A stretch of DNA of 64,000 nucleotides from Caulochytrium protostelioides (GCA_003615045.1 ML014121.1:1-64000); one strand, 5' to 3'; positions 18,118-28,401 are shown, counted from the first letter of the stretch. Numbers and translations are program-made. Notes: generated by a model from the sequence alone, not told the origin.

Positions 18118-20910
18118 ATGGCGGACGCGCGCCCGACTTCCGTGCAGCACGGGCCCTTCGCGGCCATCACGGAGGCTGCGCTCCGCTCTGGCGACCTGAG
18201 CGTGCAGCGCGCTGCCGCTGCACTGGACGTGCCGCACGCGCCCGTCGCCTCGGTCCGGCAAGCCGTGACCATCACGCTCACACGGACGGTCAAACCGCAG
18301 ACCGTGACGCGCACGCACCCGCCGGTCACGAACACGGCCTCGCCATCGCCACCTCCGCCGCCGCCGCCGCCGTCCTCGTCGCCGCCATCACCACAGACGT
18401 CGAGCGAGAAGCCGTCACCGGAGCCGACTCGCGAATCGATCACCCGCACGACCTCGCCGTCGACCACGGCCGCCGCCACATCGTGGTCCACGACTGAGCC
18501 GCCGCCCGAGCCCTCGTCGTCGTCGTCGTCGTCGTCATCATGGACGGAGCCGTCGACGTCGGAGTGGCATGAACCTACATCGACGAACGCGCCGCCGTCG
18601 ACGACCGAAGAACCGGCGACCTCGTGGTCGTCGACAACCACCGACTCTTCGTCGGAAACGCAGGCGCCGTCCGATACGAAGTCGGCACCGGACACGACAA
18701 CGACAACGACAGATGCACCGTGGATCGAACCAACTGAAGCGCCCTCGTCGGCATCGGCATCGACATCGACATCAGCATCAGCATCACGGACTCGCACCCC
18801 GCCCGTGGGCACGCTGCACCCGTTGCCGCCCAGCGCGACGCCCACCCAGGTCGTCAACGGCGGCTCATCTATGTCGTTGTGGAACCAGTTCCGCTCGTCC
18901 AAGTATGTACTACCCGCCGCGATCGGCGGTGGCGTGCTCGTCCTCATTGTCCTGTTCCTGCTCGCGTGGACCTACCGCCGCCACAGTATCAAGCGCGAGC
19001 GCCAATCCCACAACGCATTCCACGACCCGTGGAACGCGCAGCGCCGCAGCTCGCGCGGCTCCGGCGGCTCCGGCAGCTCGGGCGGCCGCGCGTTCGCGCA
19101 CAACAACCCCTTCCAGCAGGACCCGCACCCCACGTCCCCGAGCCGGCCCATGATCACCGCCCGCGACGCCCGGTCCCTCGGCCAGCCTCGGGGCCCCTAC
19201 GGCGGTGCCTACCCGAGCGGCGGCACCTACCCCGGTGGCGCGCCCTTCGACACCATCGGTCGCTCCCCGCCGCGACCCACGGCGCCCAAGCCCGACCGCT
19301 CAGTCCATAATGCCCCGACGATCCACTCCAACTCGCGCCGTCCCGCCGCCGCCGCCGCCGCTGCATATACCCCGACCGACGTCGACGTGACCTCCGTGCC
19401 CTTCCGCGAGAAGTACCAGTCGCTCTGGATGAACAGCGAGATTCACAGCTCGAGCACCGAGAGCCAGCCCTCGCTGACCCGTCCCCGCCGCGGCGGCGGC
19501 GCTGCGGCCGACGAGCTGCCGACGCTCAAGTCGGTCCATGCACACCACGCGCCGGCGCCCACACTCGCGCGCGGCGGGCCGTCGATGCGCCGTGGTGACG
19601 CGCCGTCCGCGGGATACCCGGAGACCATCCGCCACGGCGAAGGCGGCCGTCCCCCCAGCGAGGCCGAGCCCTGGCAGTGGAACGCGTCCGCGGGCTCGCT
19701 GCCGCGCCGCCAGGAGGCAGGCGCCGACCGCGACCTGACGCTGCGCCACGGTCAGACGCAACGCAGCAGCCGCCGTGCGCCCGGCGACGCCGCCACGCTC
19801 CGCGTCCCGTCGTATGGCCCCGACGCCGGCCCCTGGGCCGCCCGCCCCGCCGCCGAGCAAGACGACATCGCGCTCCGCCTCAGCCGCCGCGATTCCCTGT
19901 ACTCGCGCGACCGCTCCATCATCCGCTCGTCCTTGGGGCAGACCGACAGCTCCGGCAGCCAGCTCCGCATGGACGTCAATGACATTATCGGTGCTTACGA
20001 GTCCGACCGCGACCTTAGCTTGCCACGCGACGCCGCCGACGGCCGCGGCCGCCGCGCCCCGGCCACGGCGGCCGTAGCGGCGGCGCCGTCCCCCGTCACG
20101 CCGACGTCGATGCCGATGAAGCCGGTCCATCCCTCCCGCGCGCGTCACTCGATCGAGAGCGACGACAGCAGCCGCCGCGACAGCGACGCGCGGTTCGACG
20201 CGCCTGACACCCGTCCACGCGACGATGTGTACCCCGCGCGCCGCTCGGGCTCCCGCGAGCCGCTGCCTGTCGAGGCCTCGCGGTGGAGCGGGCTCCAAGC
20301 CGCGTCCGAGAGCCCCTCGACGCGCCCGTCGGACGAGTACTTCCCGGCGGCGGAGCAGGCGCCGTCCCCGATGCCACCGCACGCGACGACCACGTCTGCC
20401 GTGTCGCGCCACCGGTATGCGAGCGACCCGGACAGCTCGGATGATCCGGCGTATGACCCCCGCTCCGACCGCGAGCGCGCCCGCGATGTCGCCGCCGCCG
20501 CCGCCGCGCCCCGGGAAGACCCCGACCGGGTCCACGGCCATTCGCCCTCACTCGTCTGCGAAGCCGCGCCAACCGACTTCATCCGTCCCCAGACCTTGTT
20601 CGATGACGACTTCGACGCCACCGACTTGCAGAACCCGATGCATCCGTACAACCAAGCGGCGTCGGAGTCGGAGTCGGCCGTGGGATCGACCGACGACTCG
20701 AGCTTGATCGACCGCCCGATCCTGCGGCCCGAGGACAGCGTGAGCGAGGTCGCGATGGCGCCGCCGCGCGCGGGGATGTATGAGGAGCCGATGCGGATGG
20801 CACGCCAGAACGGAATGCATGCGACGCGGCAGCAGGGGATGATGCGCACGGAGGACACGATGAGGCAGCGCGCCACCAACCCCTTCGATGCCTTGCACGA
20901 ATTTCTTTAA
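18118..20910 (+). CDS. Mucin-like Ser/Thr/Pro-rich single-pass membrane protein
   Basis: This 930-residue protein has an ectodomain-like N-terminal part (about 60-255) almost wholly Ser, Thr and Pro. It includes a poly-Pro run near 78-85, poly-Ser near 138-146 and repeated TVTRTH-type motifs, as expected for heavy O-glycosylation. One hydrophobic segment, about residues 263-286 (YVLPAAIGGGVLVLIVLFLL), is followed by a basic stop-transfer (RRHSIKRER) and a 640-residue disordered cytoplasmic tail rich in Ser, Arg and Asp. This is the architecture of fungal cell-surface sensors (Mid2/Wsc/Msb2-like), but no family domain was recognised. An in-frame stop at 18100 limits the start to 18118, and no cleavable signal peptide is visible. 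Either the TM segment acts as a signal anchor, or an upstream exon was missed. Confidence 0.7.
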   Translation: MADARPTSVQHGPFAAITEAALRSGDLSVQRAAAALDVPHAPVASVRQAVTITLTRTVKPQTVTRTHPPVTNTASPSPPPPPPPPSSSPPSPQTSSEKPSPEPTRESITRTTSPSTTAAATSWSTTEPPPEPSSSSSSSSSWTEPSTSEWHEPTSTNAPPSTTEEPATSWSSTTTDSSSETQAPSDTKSAPDTTTTTTDAPWIEPTEAPSSASASTSTSASASRTRTPPVGTLHPLPPSATPTQVVNGGSSMSLWNQFRSSKYVLPAAIGGGVLVLIVLFLLAWTYRRHSIKRERQSHNAFHDPWNAQRRSSRGSGGSGSSGGRAFAHNNPFQQDPHPTSPSRPMITARDARSLGQPRGPYGGAYPSGGTYPGGAPFDTIGRSPPRPTAPKPDRSVHNAPTIHSNSRRPAAAAAAAYTPTDVDVTSVPFREKYQSLWMNSEIHSSSTESQPSLTRPRRGGGAAADELPTLKSVHAHHAPAPTLARGGPSMRRGDAPSAGYPETIRHGEGGRPPSEAEPWQWNASAGSLPRRQEAGADRDLTLRHGQTQRSSRRAPGDAATLRVPSYGPDAGPWAARPAAEQDDIALRLSRRDSLYSRDRSIIRSSLGQTDSSGSQLRMDVNDIIGAYESDRDLSLPRDAADGRGRRAPATAAVAAAPSPVTPTSMPMKPVHPSRARHSIESDDSSRRDSDARFDAPDTRPRDDVYPARRSGSREPLPVEASRWSGLQAASESPSTRPSDEYFPAAEQAPSPMPPHATTTSAVSRHRYASDPDSSDDPAYDPRSDRERARDVAAAAAAPREDPDRVHGHSPSLVCEAAPTDFIRPQTLFDDDFDATDLQNPMHPYNQAASESESAVGSTDDSSLIDRPILRPEDSVSEVAMAPPRAGMYEEPMRMARQNGMHATRQQGMMRTEDTMRQRATNPFDALHEFL

Positions 20911-22053
20911 CCCTTCGTCTCCTCGAATCGATTCCCTCCTTCGCTTCCCTTGACGAGCAGGCGCTCATTTCTAACGGCACGCGGTATACAACACAATCGC
21001 TCGATATGGTCATGCATCATATGAAATCCGTCATTTCCGGGAGACGTGAATTAAATAAATGGCGGCGACACTCCTTCAAGAGACATGAAATGGAAGGCGG
21101 ATCGCATCATCAGGTGGGCCTCGGAGGATCGCGCCTCGTCACGCCTCCCCGCTCCACGTCCTGACCCACGTCTGTGACGCCACGTCGTGCCTCGTCCCGC
21201 TGCACATCCAACCAGCATCGCGTTTGTCGAGTGCTTGCACCACGCAGTGCGGTATGGCCGGTCGAAGGTCGCGCCACGAAGGCAGCTGCCGTCTGATCGG
21301 CGGGTGTGTGGGTGCGTGGGTGCCGGAAACGCACCATGTCCGCCGTCGTGCGCGTGTCCCAGCGTTCCGAATTGGGACCGATGGGCCGCATCGATGGGCG
21401 GTTTTGCCCTCCATTTTTGGTTCTCAAAGCGCTTTTTTCTTTTTTTTTTTGGGGGATTGGTATTTATAGCCATCGACCGACGAGGCCGGCCGACGACGGG
21501 TTGTCGCCTGCGCTGGCGCTGGCGCTGGCGCAGACGCAGGAGCAGACGCAGGAGCGGCTGTGAGCTCCCATATCTAGATCTCGCAAGCGAGAGCGAGAGT
21601 ACCAGGGAGCGCCCGCGTCATGCCTGCGACCTATCAAAAGACATCGTGGGGCTGGCATGAGGAGATGGCGTTGGGTGATGGTGATGGCGAGCGCATGTCA
21701 TGCGAAAGCCGCATGGGATCATTCAACAGCCGCTGCTCCCGCCCGGCTCAGCCCATCGTTTGCGTCCTTTTCCCGACGCCCCGCCCATCCATCGAAACCA
21801 ACCATTCGGACCTTGAGCCCGCACACTACTTCATAGTGCCTCTCCGATACGTACTGCGTGATATCAACGACATTCGCGTGCGATGACGAAGGCACTCTGA
21901 AGTCTTGTTAGCGCCAGCATCCTTGTAGACCGTCTGAACCCACCGTTCGCACGTGCTGCTGTCTCACGAGATTCCTGCCGCCCCCCACCGCCCCGACTTG
22001 CTACGTTTTTTTTTTGCTTCCCCGTCTTACTGCTCGCACGACCTGCTTCCACC
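20911..22053. other. Intergenic region upstream of the Rab11 gene
   Basis: About 1.1 kb. An AATAAA at 21054-21059, 144 nt past the previous stop, is a plausible polyadenylation signal. A long T-rich tract followed by TATTTATAG lies at about 21429-21470. Hexamer and 12-mer tandem repeats sit at 21511-21553. A pyrimidine-rich stretch with a TTCCACC context leads into the Rab11 start. No gene was recognised. Confidence 0.5.
21511..21553. repeat. Short tandem repeats
   Basis: CGCTGG is repeated three times (21511-21528), followed immediately by two exact copies of GCAGACGCAGGA (21530-21541 and 21542-21553). This is simple-sequence DNA in an intergenic region. Confidence 0.75.
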
Positions 22054-23259
22054 ATGGCCCAAGGCAACGAAGATCCCGTTTAGTATGTTATTGCTGACCG
22101 AACCTCGGCGTTTCGCACGCCCTTCGACTCGGCTAGCCGCCACGACGCCCATCAAACCGCTTCTCTGGTTGTCTCTCCGATCGCGCAAGCGATTCTCTAT
22201 AGCGCAGGCTGTAGATCAGGGCGTTGCGGCATGCATGTCATCTCGGCCTCGCGATGGTTGAGCCTCACATCATGAGACAACCGTCGCATGCGAGCGACGG
22301 CCATGATCCATCTCGACTTGGCATGTATGCATGTCTATGACCACTCCCGTAACCAGGCAGCACAGGCATGCCTGGATCTCGTGTCTATCCCCGGGTGTCG
22401 TCGTCGATATAAGCGATGCCGATATAAAGACGTGGGCATCTTTGAGATCGCATGAGGTGGTTGCCGTTTCCGTAACGGTCATGTAGTCTCGGGCAGTGAT
22501 CTTTTATGGGTGTGGTGGTGGCCATCGCAAGCCGATGTCTTTTTTGTCGATGACTTCAGCACGCAACAATATCCTTTTTACAGGTCACTCACCGCATTGT
22601 TGTCCTATGATGCTTGTTATTGTTATGATAGCCACTACCTGTTCAAGGTGGTGCTGGTTGGTGACGCCAGCGTCGGCAAGAGCAACCTGCTCTCGCGGTT
22701 TACGCGCGACGAGTTCAACATCGACTCGAGGTCGACGATCGGCGTCGAGTTTGCGACGCGCTCGATTGAGGTCGACAACAAGATCATCAAGGCGCAGATC
22801 TGGGACACCGCGGGCCAGGAGCGCTATCGCGCGATCACGTCCGCATACTACCGCGGCGCGGTCGGTGCCCTGCTCGTCTATGACATCTCGAACTATGCCA
22901 CGTTCGAGAAGGTCTCCAAGTGGCTCGCGGAGCTGAAGGACCATGCGGATCAGAACATTGTCGTCATGCTCGTCGGCAACAAGTCCGATCTGCGGCATCT
23001 CCGCGCCGTGCCGACCGAGGAGGCGATGGCCTTTGGCGCGAAGCACTCGCTCTCGTTCATTGAGACGTCCGCGCTAGACTGCACCAACGTCGAGAAGGCC
23101 TTCCAGAAGACATTGACCGAGATCTACCGCATCGTGAGCAGCCGTGCCCTCGAAACCGAGAACAGCGCCAAGAAGGTCGTCGCGGGCGGCCAGGCCATCG
23201 TCGTCGGGCCGACCAACACGGACACCGAGAACAAGGTCGACAAGTCGCGCTGCTGCTAA
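22054..23259 (+). CDS. YPT31: Rab11/Ypt31-family GTPase, two exons
   Basis: This small GTPase controls late-Golgi and recycling-endosome traffic and exocytosis. Reading gives exon 1 at 22054-22082 (MAQGNEDPV plus TA), intron 22083-22631 (GTATGT...TAG, 549 bp) and exon 2 at 22632-23259; the split codon TA|C restores Tyr. The product is 218 residues. It has P-loop GDASVGKS (20-27), switch [22 protein letters not shown] (from 67, identical to Rab11), NKSD (126-129), ETSA (154-157) and a C-terminal double Cys for geranylgeranylation. The start context is a perfect ACCATGG. Without exon 1 the conserved frame would lack a sensible start, because its only upstream option is a GTG inside the intron. 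It is convergent with the next gene. Confidence 0.93.
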
Positions 23260-23761
23260 GCATGTGTGCTGCTCAGCAACCTATCAAAAAATGAAAAAAA
23301 AAAAAAATGAAACGACGGAAGCGATCTGCAGTGACGACTATCGTCGCTTGCGGTGGTAATCGCGTCGCGTCGCAGACGCGTGTTCTCTCGATCGTGGTCT
23401 CTCTCTCTTTTTTCCCTCCTGTGCATGTCTCGATAGTTCATCCCGGTCGTGCCTTCTCCGCCAACGTCTTCTTTCGTAAACCCATCTCCCTCCCATCTTT
23501 GCTGGGGGTTGCTGGTGGTCTCTCTCCCGTTTTAGCTTGATGACGGTGGCACATTGACCCGTGGATGCGGCTTGGGGGTCGATGCGTGACGCTCGCCCTA
23601 TCCATGGCACTGCCTTTCTTGTGTCTACAACTTTCTTCGTAGTGTGGGCCACCTTTATATATTGATGTTTCTACTTCGAGACATGGGGAGAATAAGCCCA
23701 TGAGTGAGGCGTGTGGATGGCATGGCTGTATCGAGAGTGATACTGATAGCATCTCCGCGGG
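23260..23761. other. Convergent intergenic region
   Basis: About 500 bp between two convergent genes. It contains an A-rich tract (about 23286-23308) just after the Rab11 stop, likely 3' UTR, and T-rich stretches on the other side. No gene was recognised. Confidence 0.5.
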
Positions 23762-24934
23762 CTAGAGAAGCCCCAACTCGTGCCGCGAGGCGGATGACGA
23801 AGGGCGTGATATCGACGAGAAGGAGGAGCGGAAGGGCCGTTCTTCCGTCGACGGCAGCCGCGCGCTTAGCCGCCGCGCAGGCGCAGCGGGCAAGCTGTTC
23901 CGCCACTCTTCTTGCAGAGACGATGCAAAGGGCCGCGACGACAGGGACGCCGAGGCAGAGCCGGAACCGGAGCCGGAGCCCGCGGTGGCCGTGCCTGCGA
24001 CCACGCCGGGATCCTCGTGCCAGCGGCCGCGGTGGGCGGCCTGCGCGGCGCGGATCTGCCCGACCGCAAACACCTCCACGGCCTGGACTTCCCGCGCGGC
24101 CTGCCGGGCACACGCCCGCATGCGCGCCCGGAGGAGGTCTGTCCGCCGTCGCTCGAGCGTGTTTAACCGCACCAAATCGCTCGCAGCCATCTGCTGCTCT
24201 CGCATCAGCCCGAGCAAGTCGTCCCAGACCGACAGATGCACCGTCCGGCTGAACGGCTCGCCGGCCGCGGACGAGGAAGCCGGCGGCGCCGCGCCCGCGC
24301 CTGCGCCAAAGCTGGACCGCCGTGGCACGCGCGCATGGTACGGCGTGGCGGCGGTCTGCGAAGCGCGAAAGTTCGTCTGCGGTGTGGTTGTATGACGGGA
24401 GGCCTCGGCTGCGTCAATGCCAGCCGCTGACCGGGGGTGCGGCGTCATCATTGTCATGAGATCGGGCGAATATGCGCCCAGGTGATCTTCGGCGGCGGGG
24501 GCGGCATGCGGCGTGTAAGCGGCGGGCGCTGCATGAGGCGCATAGGCAGAAGCGCGATGGGCTGCAGCAACCGACGATGATGGGCCGGGCGGCGCTGTCG
24601 AAGCGCCCATATGATAGCGACTCGGGTGGTGGTGATGGCCTGGGGTATAAGGCGCGGAGGCGTCACCGTCAACATGGCGGCTGCTGTGTAAGCCGCTGAT
24701 CGATTCAGTCCCTTGTGGCGGTGCCCGGCTTCCGTGATCGGAGTGGCGGTGGTGGTACGCCATCGACGACCGCAGGTCGCCGTTGCTGGCGGTGCTGGCG
24801 CCGAGCGACAAGCGCGACGGTATCGGCGTCGTGCTGCTGGGGAAGCTTGGATCATGGTAGGAGATGCCGTAGTCTGACATGCGGCCCGCCGGCTTGGAGG
24901 CCGCGAAATCACGAAACCGATTGAACGAATCCAT
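23762..24934 (-). CDS. Unknown low-complexity protein with one conserved-looking helix
   Basis: This 390-residue single-exon protein is not recognised. It begins MDSFNRFRDFAASKPAG. Residues about 30-225 are disordered and rich in Ser, Ala, Pro and His, with a HHHH run and Ala-Pro-His repeats. A single structured stretch follows at about 232-300 (VWDDLLGLMREQQMAASDLVRLNTLERRRTDLLRA), predicted alpha-helical or coiled coil and strongly basic. The tail (about 315-390) is Ser/Gly-rich with poly(Ser-Gly) and Arg-Ser segments. The helix could mediate dimerisation or membrane/cytoskeletal binding. It is a plausible real gene because the frame is long, starts well and carries a patterned helix, but I assign no function. 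Confidence 0.5.
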   Translation of the reverse strand: MDSFNRFRDFAASKPAGRMSDYGISYHDPSFPSSTTPIPSRLSLGASTASNGDLRSSMAYHHRHSDHGSRAPPQGTESISGLHSSRHVDGDASAPYTPGHHHHPSRYHMGASTAPPGPSSSVAAAHRASAYAPHAAPAAYTPHAAPAAEDHLGAYSPDLMTMMTPHPRSAAGIDAAEASRHTTTPQTNFRASQTAATPYHARVPRRSSFGAGAGAAPPASSSAAGEPFSRTVHLSVWDDLLGLMREQQMAASDLVRLNTLERRRTDLLRARMRACARQAAREVQAVEVFAVGQIRAAQAAHRGRWHEDPGVVAGTATAGSGSGSGSASASLSSRPFASSLQEEWRNSLPAAPARRLSARLPSTEERPFRSSFSSISRPSSSASRHELGLL

Positions 24935-26009
24935 CGTGATGGCCGTCGATCAGGCGATACGGCAGCAGCGTTCGGCGTCGACGTCTATTCGATATTCAAA
25001 GTGTCGCGAACGACTTGTCTATGTGATCAAGGAGCAGCAAAATCAAAGTGGCGGTTAATCATGGATAATACATCATGTATACTATCGCCGTCATTGTATC
25101 ATATCAAGGCCCGCCCGGGCCTTCGGAGTTGCGAGCGCCCGGCTGAAAGATTTGGCAACGCCTCGGAGCTGCACCTGCCCGTGGCCTAGGCCTTGCGCTT
25201 GAATGGCCGAGGCGCGACAGTCGTGCTGGAAGGCAGCTTGCTGGGTCACCTTGTGTGAGGCGCGCCCGAACCCATGCTTTCGTGTGGCGTCCAGCCATGC
25301 GGTTCGGCCCCCGCTGCTCCGCCATGTCGGCGCGGTGAAGAGGGTGGCCTGCCTCACAGGACAGCGGTGCATGGACGACTTTAGATCGTGCGAAGTACTG
25401 CGAGTGATAGGCAGCGACCATCTATTCGAGCAAAACCGGGGAATCATGAAGGGAGGAATCAAAGTATAAGCCATATGACACGATGTTGGCACATGCCGGC
25501 GTGCCGGTCGGTGCCAGCACAGCTAAGCAGAAAAAAAAGAAGAAACGGCACTTTCAACGGTGCCAGCATGCTGATCCGTCCCGAAGATAACTCCACTCCC
25601 GAAAATCGACTGATGGGTTTCACAAAGAATGGCGTTCTCTTGTACTACCATAGGCAATTTGAAAATTTTTTGGTGACGGCCATGAGCCGAATTAAGTCGC
25701 CGCGGTGTTGCAGCGGATGGCATTAACGTTGAACATGAACCCCTGATGCCGTAATTCATGGCCTTCTCACATCATATGTTCATCGTCAGTAGGATAGCAT
25801 CATTTTACCATGTCTAGCTTGCTCATCCTGAGGTTCATCTATCGTCGAATATCGTCTAAAGATCGTTCACCAACGTCTTCACAGACGCTTGCGACGGCAC
25901 GATACCACATTGAAACGGTGCCCCACATGGCTTTTGCTGCTTCTGCGTCCGCCTGTGCTCTCGTCACGACCGCTTCACACCACGTCCCGGCCGCTCTTGC
26001 CCCTCCACC
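24935..26009. other. Intergenic region with a GC-rich island
   Basis: About 1.1 kb. The flanks are AT-richer than anything nearby (24960-25100 and 25480-25990), but 25110-25400 is GC-rich like coding DNA and open in several frames. No start, splice pattern or family could be recognised there. The 3' end leads into the promoter of the TPR-like gene. Confidence 0.45.
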
Positions 26010-27857
26010 ATGGATGGATTCGAGATTGGGGTCGTCGACCCCCTCAGTACGCTCCTAGACAAGGAGCGGATCCGCACGTTCTACCATACGATGCCTGATA
26101 CCGCCACCTCCTCGTACAGCCATGCGACGTTCGTAGAGGCCTTCCAAGAAGCCTCGCAGATCTTGCAAGATCTGCCGCCCAACAACCCGAGTCTAGCAAA
26201 GGAGGCTGAGCCAGTGCTAGATGCCCTGCTGTCCTATACGGCGGATCCGCAGGCTGCGGGCGCCATTGACCCGAGCACCCTCGGCTACGTCTTTTGGCAC
26301 ATGGCCAGCGTCAAGACGACGCTCGGCAAGGACAGCGAGGCCGAGACGGTCCTCAGCAAAGGCATCGATTGGCTGGTCGGCGGCGATATGACGCTAGCGA
26401 ATTGGTGCAAGGGCATAGATGTAGCGCCCGGGCAGGACGCCCTGGGATACATCCAGATGCTCATGCCGGTCGACGATATCGGCGACCCGCTGCGGCGGCG
26501 TCATGCGTGCGATCTCGCCAAAGCTTGCCAAGCCTACGCGTTGGCCCTCGGCACCCGCCCACATCTCGACCGCGTTCGCGGCGTGCATTCGCAATTGGTC
26601 GCCGCCATGCTCCTGGAAAGCCTCTCTTCCTTGGATCCCGCCGCAACGCCAAACGGCGCCGTGCCCGACACGTATGCTGTTCGCCGGCTCTATCTGGCGG
26701 CAGCCAAGAACGCATTTGGCCTCGGCCAGACGTCCCTGACGCTGCGCATCCTCAAGCATACGATGAATCTGTTCGAGCTGTGGAGTGCTGCCGTGAAAGC
26801 CGCGAACGCCGCAGCGTCGCCGCTCCTGAGTCTCGACGAAACCTCATCGACGCCCGGCACCGAGGCGCTGACAATGTCGATGCTGTCGCCCGTCTCGACC
26901 GGCGACCAAACGGAGCAAGATCACCCGCACCAGCAGCGGGTCCAAAAACTGCACTCCGACTCGGGCCGGTTGCGGTCCGACGGGATGCTGACGCCCCTCA
27001 CTGGGTTTGGCACCGACGTGCAATGGCATCTCTTCAGCGACCCCACCTCCGTGCGACGTGCCGCCGCCTCGCTGAATCCGGACGCCTCGCTGAATCCGGA
27101 CGCCCTCCACGTCGAGTCCTGCCGGCTGTTGGTACTGCGTGGCCGCGCGTTGGCCGCTCAGGGTCAGCGCGACGAGGCCCTCATGGATTTTCAGAACGCG
27201 CTGACAACGCTCGGCTACTTATCACCAAAGGCGCACGAGCCCACGCTCAGCAAGCACGTTTATTTCCACGTCGCCAATCTGATGCAAGCGCAGACCGGCC
27301 CACTCGGAGGCCCACGAGCAGCACACGGGTATGCACGCGCCGCGGCCGCGTTCTATCGCGACGAGCGCATGCCGCCGCCGCTGAGTCCCCATCTGCCGCC
27401 CGCCGTACCAGTCACATACATCGAGGCATCCATCGATCCGCCCTTGCATTTGCTGCTCGGCGACTTGAGCTACCGCGTGGCGATGGACATCAGCCTAACG
27501 ACTGCGTCGGCGGCTGTCTCGGGCGCGATAGGGGAGCTCATCAAGGAGTCGGTGACGAACCTGCGGGTCGCGCTGGCCTTGATGCCGCTGTCGACGCCCG
27601 AGGATGCGCGGCGCGCGGTCGCCTTCCAGCTCGCCGTGGCGCTCATTGACGACGACCAGGAAACCGAAGCAGTCCGCATAATGCACATGTATGGCATCAC
27701 GAGCAGACTGCTCTTGGCCATCAAGACTATTACAGAGTCCGGCGCAGATTTGCACCGCTCCGGCGGCGTCGAAAAACTATCCCTGTTTCTTTGTCGCGTC
27801 TGGCATCCGACTACCTTACAACGCATGATTGAAGTTGCGCCATGTGGGGAGCCCTAA
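26010..27857 (+). CDS. TPR-like helical-repeat protein of unknown function
   Basis: This 615-residue single-exon protein starts in a strong CCACCATGG context. The sequence is mostly amphipathic helices with TPR spacing. Examples are YVFWHMASVKTTLGKDSEAE (about 101-120), the ACDLAKACQAYALALG region (about 168-184), and RALAAQGQRDEALMDFQNAL (about 382-401), which is close to a canonical TPR (small residue at 8, A at 20). The C-terminal 150 residues continue as helices (VTNLRVALALMPLSTPEDAR). A Ser/Thr/Gln-rich loop (about 273-340) interrupts the repeats. TPR arrays are protein-binding scaffolds, so a complex subunit is likely, but I cannot name it. It carries an in-frame 18-bp duplication encoding SLNPDA twice. 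Confidence 0.6.
   Translation: MDGFEIGVVDPLSTLLDKERIRTFYHTMPDTATSSYSHATFVEAFQEASQILQDLPPNNPSLAKEAEPVLDALLSYTADPQAAGAIDPSTLGYVFWHMASVKTTLGKDSEAETVLSKGIDWLVGGDMTLANWCKGIDVAPGQDALGYIQMLMPVDDIGDPLRRRHACDLAKACQAYALALGTRPHLDRVRGVHSQLVAAMLLESLSSLDPAATPNGAVPDTYAVRRLYLAAAKNAFGLGQTSLTLRILKHTMNLFELWSAAVKAANAAASPLLSLDETSSTPGTEALTMSMLSPVSTGDQTEQDHPHQQRVQKLHSDSGRLRSDGMLTPLTGFGTDVQWHLFSDPTSVRRAAASLNPDASLNPDALHVESCRLLVLRGRALAAQGQRDEALMDFQNALTTLGYLSPKAHEPTLSKHVYFHVANLMQAQTGPLGGPRAAHGYARAAAAFYRDERMPPPLSPHLPPAVPVTYIEASIDPPLHLLLGDLSYRVAMDISLTTASAAVSGAIGELIKESVTNLRVALALMPLSTPEDARRAVAFQLAVALIDDDQETEAVRIMHMYGITSRLLLAIKTITESGADLHRSGGVEKLSLFLCRVWHPTTLQRMIEVAPCGEP
27069..27106 (+). repeat. In-frame 18-bp tandem duplication in the TPR-like gene
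   Basis: The 18-bp unit GCCTCGCTGAATCCGGAC occurs twice in succession, adding the hexapeptide SLNPDA. The copies are identical, so the duplication is recent. Confidence 0.8.
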
Positions 27858-27914
27858 CTTATATATCCTTTTAAGTTCATCACGAACACACAAGCCCATC
27901 CTCCGCGACCCAAA

Positions 27915-28174
27915 AAGGGCACACCATGCCCTCCGTGGTGCGCACCAGGGGTCCCCGACCGAGGGAGTACGTATTTTGGTCTAGTGGCGGATGAGCTTGC
28001 TCTTGGGCTGCAGCGGCGCCTGCCCGGGGATGCGGCACAACGCTTTCAGTCTGGCGGGTAAGGTCTGGCAGCGTTCGATGTTCAACGCGACATTGAGATC
28101 GCGGTTCATACCACGGTAACACACCAACGGCAACGCGGTTGCCGTTGATGGCTTCATACCACAGCAACCCTCGA
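27915..28174 (-). mobile_element. Fanzor/TnpB-like transposon fragment, copy A (frameshifted)
   Basis: On the minus strand this encodes the end of a RuvC-type nuclease. The stretch MNRDLNVALNI is the RuvC-III signature (NRDxNAAxNI) shared by TnpB and eukaryotic Fanzor proteins, with the catalytic Asp. A CPDEC knuckle just upstream could be part of the zinc ribbon. The preceding motif RGLLWYEA lies in a different frame, so a frameshift separates it from NRDLN and the copy is dead. It shares a 24-nt identical block (28150-28173) and downstream similarity with copy B. It ends in an imperfect GCAC...GTGC stem-loop (about 27919-27945), also present in copy B. No 5' part of the gene is seen. Confidence 0.55.
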
Positions 28175-28228
28175 ACCACGATCCCCTGGCGCCGGCATTG
28201 CCTGGATCACATTCGTCTGGACACACAT

Positions 28229-28247
28229 CCGGGTCCTGCGGACCCGG
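28229..28247. repeat. Perfect 8-bp hairpin beside the transposon fragment
   Basis: CCGGGTCC and GGACCCGG flank a TGC loop, 55 bp from the broken end of copy A. Confidence 0.7.
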
Positions 28248-28401
28248 TTGACCGCTGTCGCCCCGGCGCTCTGGCGCCCCAAGCCTGACACGACCTGAGA
28301 CTTTTCGATGGCACCTTCAATGCTTCCTGCCCGTCCCCATCCCTGGGGTAGCATTATGCGCATTGAGAATCGCCGCGAGCACCACCGTCATGCCGAACTA
28401 T

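Noticed and set aside
19300-20541. 413-residue minus-strand frame antisense to the mucin-like gene
   Set aside because: Arg/Ala/Gly-rich antisense shadow with no domain, whereas the plus strand has a TM segment and patterned composition.
22586-22631. Acceptor TTTTTACAG at 22585 for the Rab11 intron
   Set aside because: Joining exon 1 there makes the split codon TAG, a stop; the acceptor at 22631 keeps the conserved frame.
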